Source: Flavobacterium panacagri (lineage in GTDB: Bacteria; Bacteroidota; Bacteroidia; Flavobacteriales; Flavobacteriaceae). Taken from it: DNA of 64,000 nucleotides. The notes below the pieces were generated by a model. That model was given only the letters and a program-made list of their open reading frames with translations, had not been told where the DNA came from and did no database searches. Location of the stretch: assembly GCF_030378165.1 (NCBI RefSeq), contig NZ_CP119766.1, positions 2,108,001-2,172,000 on the forward strand, given 5' to 3'. Below are positions 62,715 to 64,000 of the stretch, in pieces; within the stretch, counting starts at the first letter, position 1, and each line of letters begins with the position of its first letter. The position numbers and the translations under genes are program-made.

Positions 62715-62962
62715 TGTTAGCTAAAATATTTATAAATGTTCTAATTGTTGGTCTGTTTTTATATTCAAAATTATTGCCATATAAAGATAAATTAAATCCT
62801 CAATATAAAACGGTTTTTGATTTTTTCAATAGTATATTTTCTCCCATATTTAATTTCCTAAAATCCTTTGTGAAACCTTTTCAGGTAGGTATTGGACTTG
62901 CAGTCGATATGACACAGATTATACTATTAATTGTTTTTTTAATGCTATTAAAATTTCTTTAA
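62711..62962 (+). CDS. Small membrane protein with YggT-like second helix
   Basis: An 83-residue membrane protein with two hydrophobic helices (residues 4-20 and 63-82). The stretch FFNSIFSPIFNFLKSFVKPF followed by a Gly/Asp-containing helix resembles the YggT family, which is associated with membrane protein integration. The match is by eye only. It overlaps the 150-residue gene upstream and ends 1 base before VWA 3. Confidence 0.6.
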   Translation: MMLAKIFINVLIVGLFLYSKLLPYKDKLNPQYKTVFDFFNSIFSPIFNFLKSFVKPFQVGIGLAVDMTQIILLIVFLMLLKFL

Positions 62963-62963
62963 A

Positions 62964-64000
62964 ATGAGAAGATTACCAATATATTTTTTAATTGATATTT
63001 CTGAGTCAATGGTTGGAGAACCGATCCAACAGGTAGAAGAAGGATTGGCAACTATAATTCAAGCATTAAAAACTGATCCGCATGCTCTGGAAACGGTTTA
63101 TGTTTCGATTATCGTTTTTGCAGGTCAGCCTAAAACATTGGTGCCACTACAAGAAATAGTGAGCTTTTATCCGCCTAAATTTCCAATAGGAAGCGGAACA
63201 TCATTGAGTAAAGGATTAGGACATTTGATGTACGAATTAAGAAGTAATATTGTAAAAACGACTTATGAGGTAAAAGGAGATTGGAAACCAATAGTATTTT
63301 TATTTACTGATGGAGTTCCGACAGATGATACTCAAGCTGCGATAAATGAATGGAAAAATAATTGGCAACGAACGGCTAATTTAATTGCTGTTTCTTTTGG
63401 AAATGAAACAGATACCAAGCTTTTAGGAGAATTGACAGAAAACGTGCTTCATTTTAAAAACACCAGTGTACAATCGTATAAAGAGTTTTTTAAATGGGTG
63501 ACAGATTCTATTAAAACAAGCAGTATTAGTGTAGAAAATAATTCAAGTGGTTTTGAATTAGCAAAGTTAGATGGAGAAACACTTTCTAAAATTGACTTAA
63601 CTAAAGAGACTCGAAATAAGCAATATGTTGATGATAATTATGTTGTTTTAAGCGGAAAATGTCAAAATACAAAAAGACCTTATTTGATGAAGTACCGCAA
63701 GAATATTGCATCTTCTGTTTATGCAGGTATTGAATTGGCTTCAAAAAATTACAAATTGGTTGGCGCTTACCAAGTGGACAACAATTATTTTGAATTGGCA
63801 GACAACAGTAATTTTAATAATAAAGTAAATACAGAAGAGTTATTTGGTGCACCAACATGTCCGTGTTGTGGAAATCAAATCGCTTTTGCTGTTTGTGTTT
63901 GTGAAAAAATACATTGTATTGGAGACGAACAAATAAGTACTTGTCCATGGTGTAATAATCAAGGTTCTTACGGATATGGAGAAGGAGGTTTTGATGTAAA
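62964..64000 (+). CDS. VWA domain protein 3 with C-terminal zinc ribbon (3' end missing)
   Basis: The frame is open to the window edge. It starts MRRLPIYFLIDISESM, with the MIDAS D11-I-S13-E-S15, a T in IGSGTSLSKG and FTDGVPTD. After about 215 residues of VWA domain comes a linker with a beta-rich region. Then, from C299, there is a cysteine cluster (CPCCGNQIAF, VCVCEKIHCIG, STCPWCNNQG) that fits one or two zinc ribbons, as in the TerY C-terminal domain. It lacks the PPPPSE tail of the other VWA genes. Confidence 0.9.
   Translation, partial: MRRLPIYFLIDISESMVGEPIQQVEEGLATIIQALKTDPHALETVYVSIIVFAGQPKTLVPLQEIVSFYPPKFPIGSGTSLSKGLGHLMYELRSNIVKTTYEVKGDWKPIVFLFTDGVPTDDTQAAINEWKNNWQRTANLIAVSFGNETDTKLLGELTENVLHFKNTSVQSYKEFFKWVTDSIKTSSISVENNSSGFELAKLDGETLSKIDLTKETRNKQYVDDNYVVLSGKCQNTKRPYLMKYRKNIASSVYAGIELASKNYKLVGAYQVDNNYFELADNSNFNNKVNTEELFGAPTCPCCGNQIAFAVCVCEKIHCIGDEQISTCPWCNNQGSYGYGEGGFDV

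Noticed and set aside
53858..64000. Prophage or integrative element as the carrier of the Ter array
   Set aside because: No integrase, attachment repeat, tRNA junction or phage structural gene is visible in the window; the right boundary is not available.

Overview
The window is AT-rich, densely coded chromosomal DNA from a Flavobacterium-like member of the Bacteroidota. The main evidence is the gliding/type IX secretion block gldK-gldL-gldM-gldN-gldO, which is specific to that group. Supporting signs are several promoters of the Bacteroidota type (TTG, about 17-23 bases, then TAnnTTTG), a GroEL with a GGM tail, and many eroded palindromic intergenic repeats of the kind common in flavobacteria.

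Layout. 1-6424: end of the division and cell wall cluster (murG fragment, murC, ftsQ, ftsA, ftsZ). 6425-8224: a YqeY-like gene, tRNA-Arg(TCG), and a divergent SnoaL-like/HxlR-regulator pair. 8269-24562: mostly minus-strand housekeeping and unrecognised genes: a beta-propeller protein, four small membrane or unrecognised genes, an MtfA-like peptidase, hydrolases, a large TlpA-like thioredoxin protein, a methyltransferase operon, a DUF3754 operon, and a LytTR two-component system divergent from an outer-membrane protein gene. 24873-28456: a SulP transporter, an AraC regulator and an SDR dehydrogenase. 28457-33169: two large minus-strand genes separated by composite palindromes and a gene remnant. 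33170-41463 (minus strand): groL, groS, secG, a TPR protein, lptE, a sigma-54 activator, a GxxExxY gene and miaB. 42038-51893: topA, an arginase-fold protein without the usual metal ligands, and gldKLMNO. 51968-53405: an FAD oxidoreductase and a DUF983 protein.

The most unusual region is 53858-64000, which runs off the right edge. It is one plus-strand, tightly packed array of at least 15 genes built around tellurite-resistance-family (Ter) parts. It holds five TerD-family calcium-binding proteins, a HAD phosphatase-like protein, a phosphoribosyltransferase-like protein, a TelA-like protein, three VWA proteins (the last with a C-terminal zinc ribbon) and four proteins I do not recognise. No terC or terB lies inside the window. 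It resembles the broader Ter stress-response gene sets, in which calcium-binding TerD proteins, VWA scaffolds and a nucleotide-metabolite module are combined, but the arrangement and the unknown partners deserve attention.

Smaller leads are a direct-repeat LytTR-type operator between the two-component system and its neighbour, a GxxExxY nuclease-like gene framed by 32-base inverted repeats whose ends recur at another intergenic palindrome, a 22-codon remnant of an SDR paralogue next to a second copy of a composite palindrome, and a gldN/gldO tandem duplication that includes the terminator.
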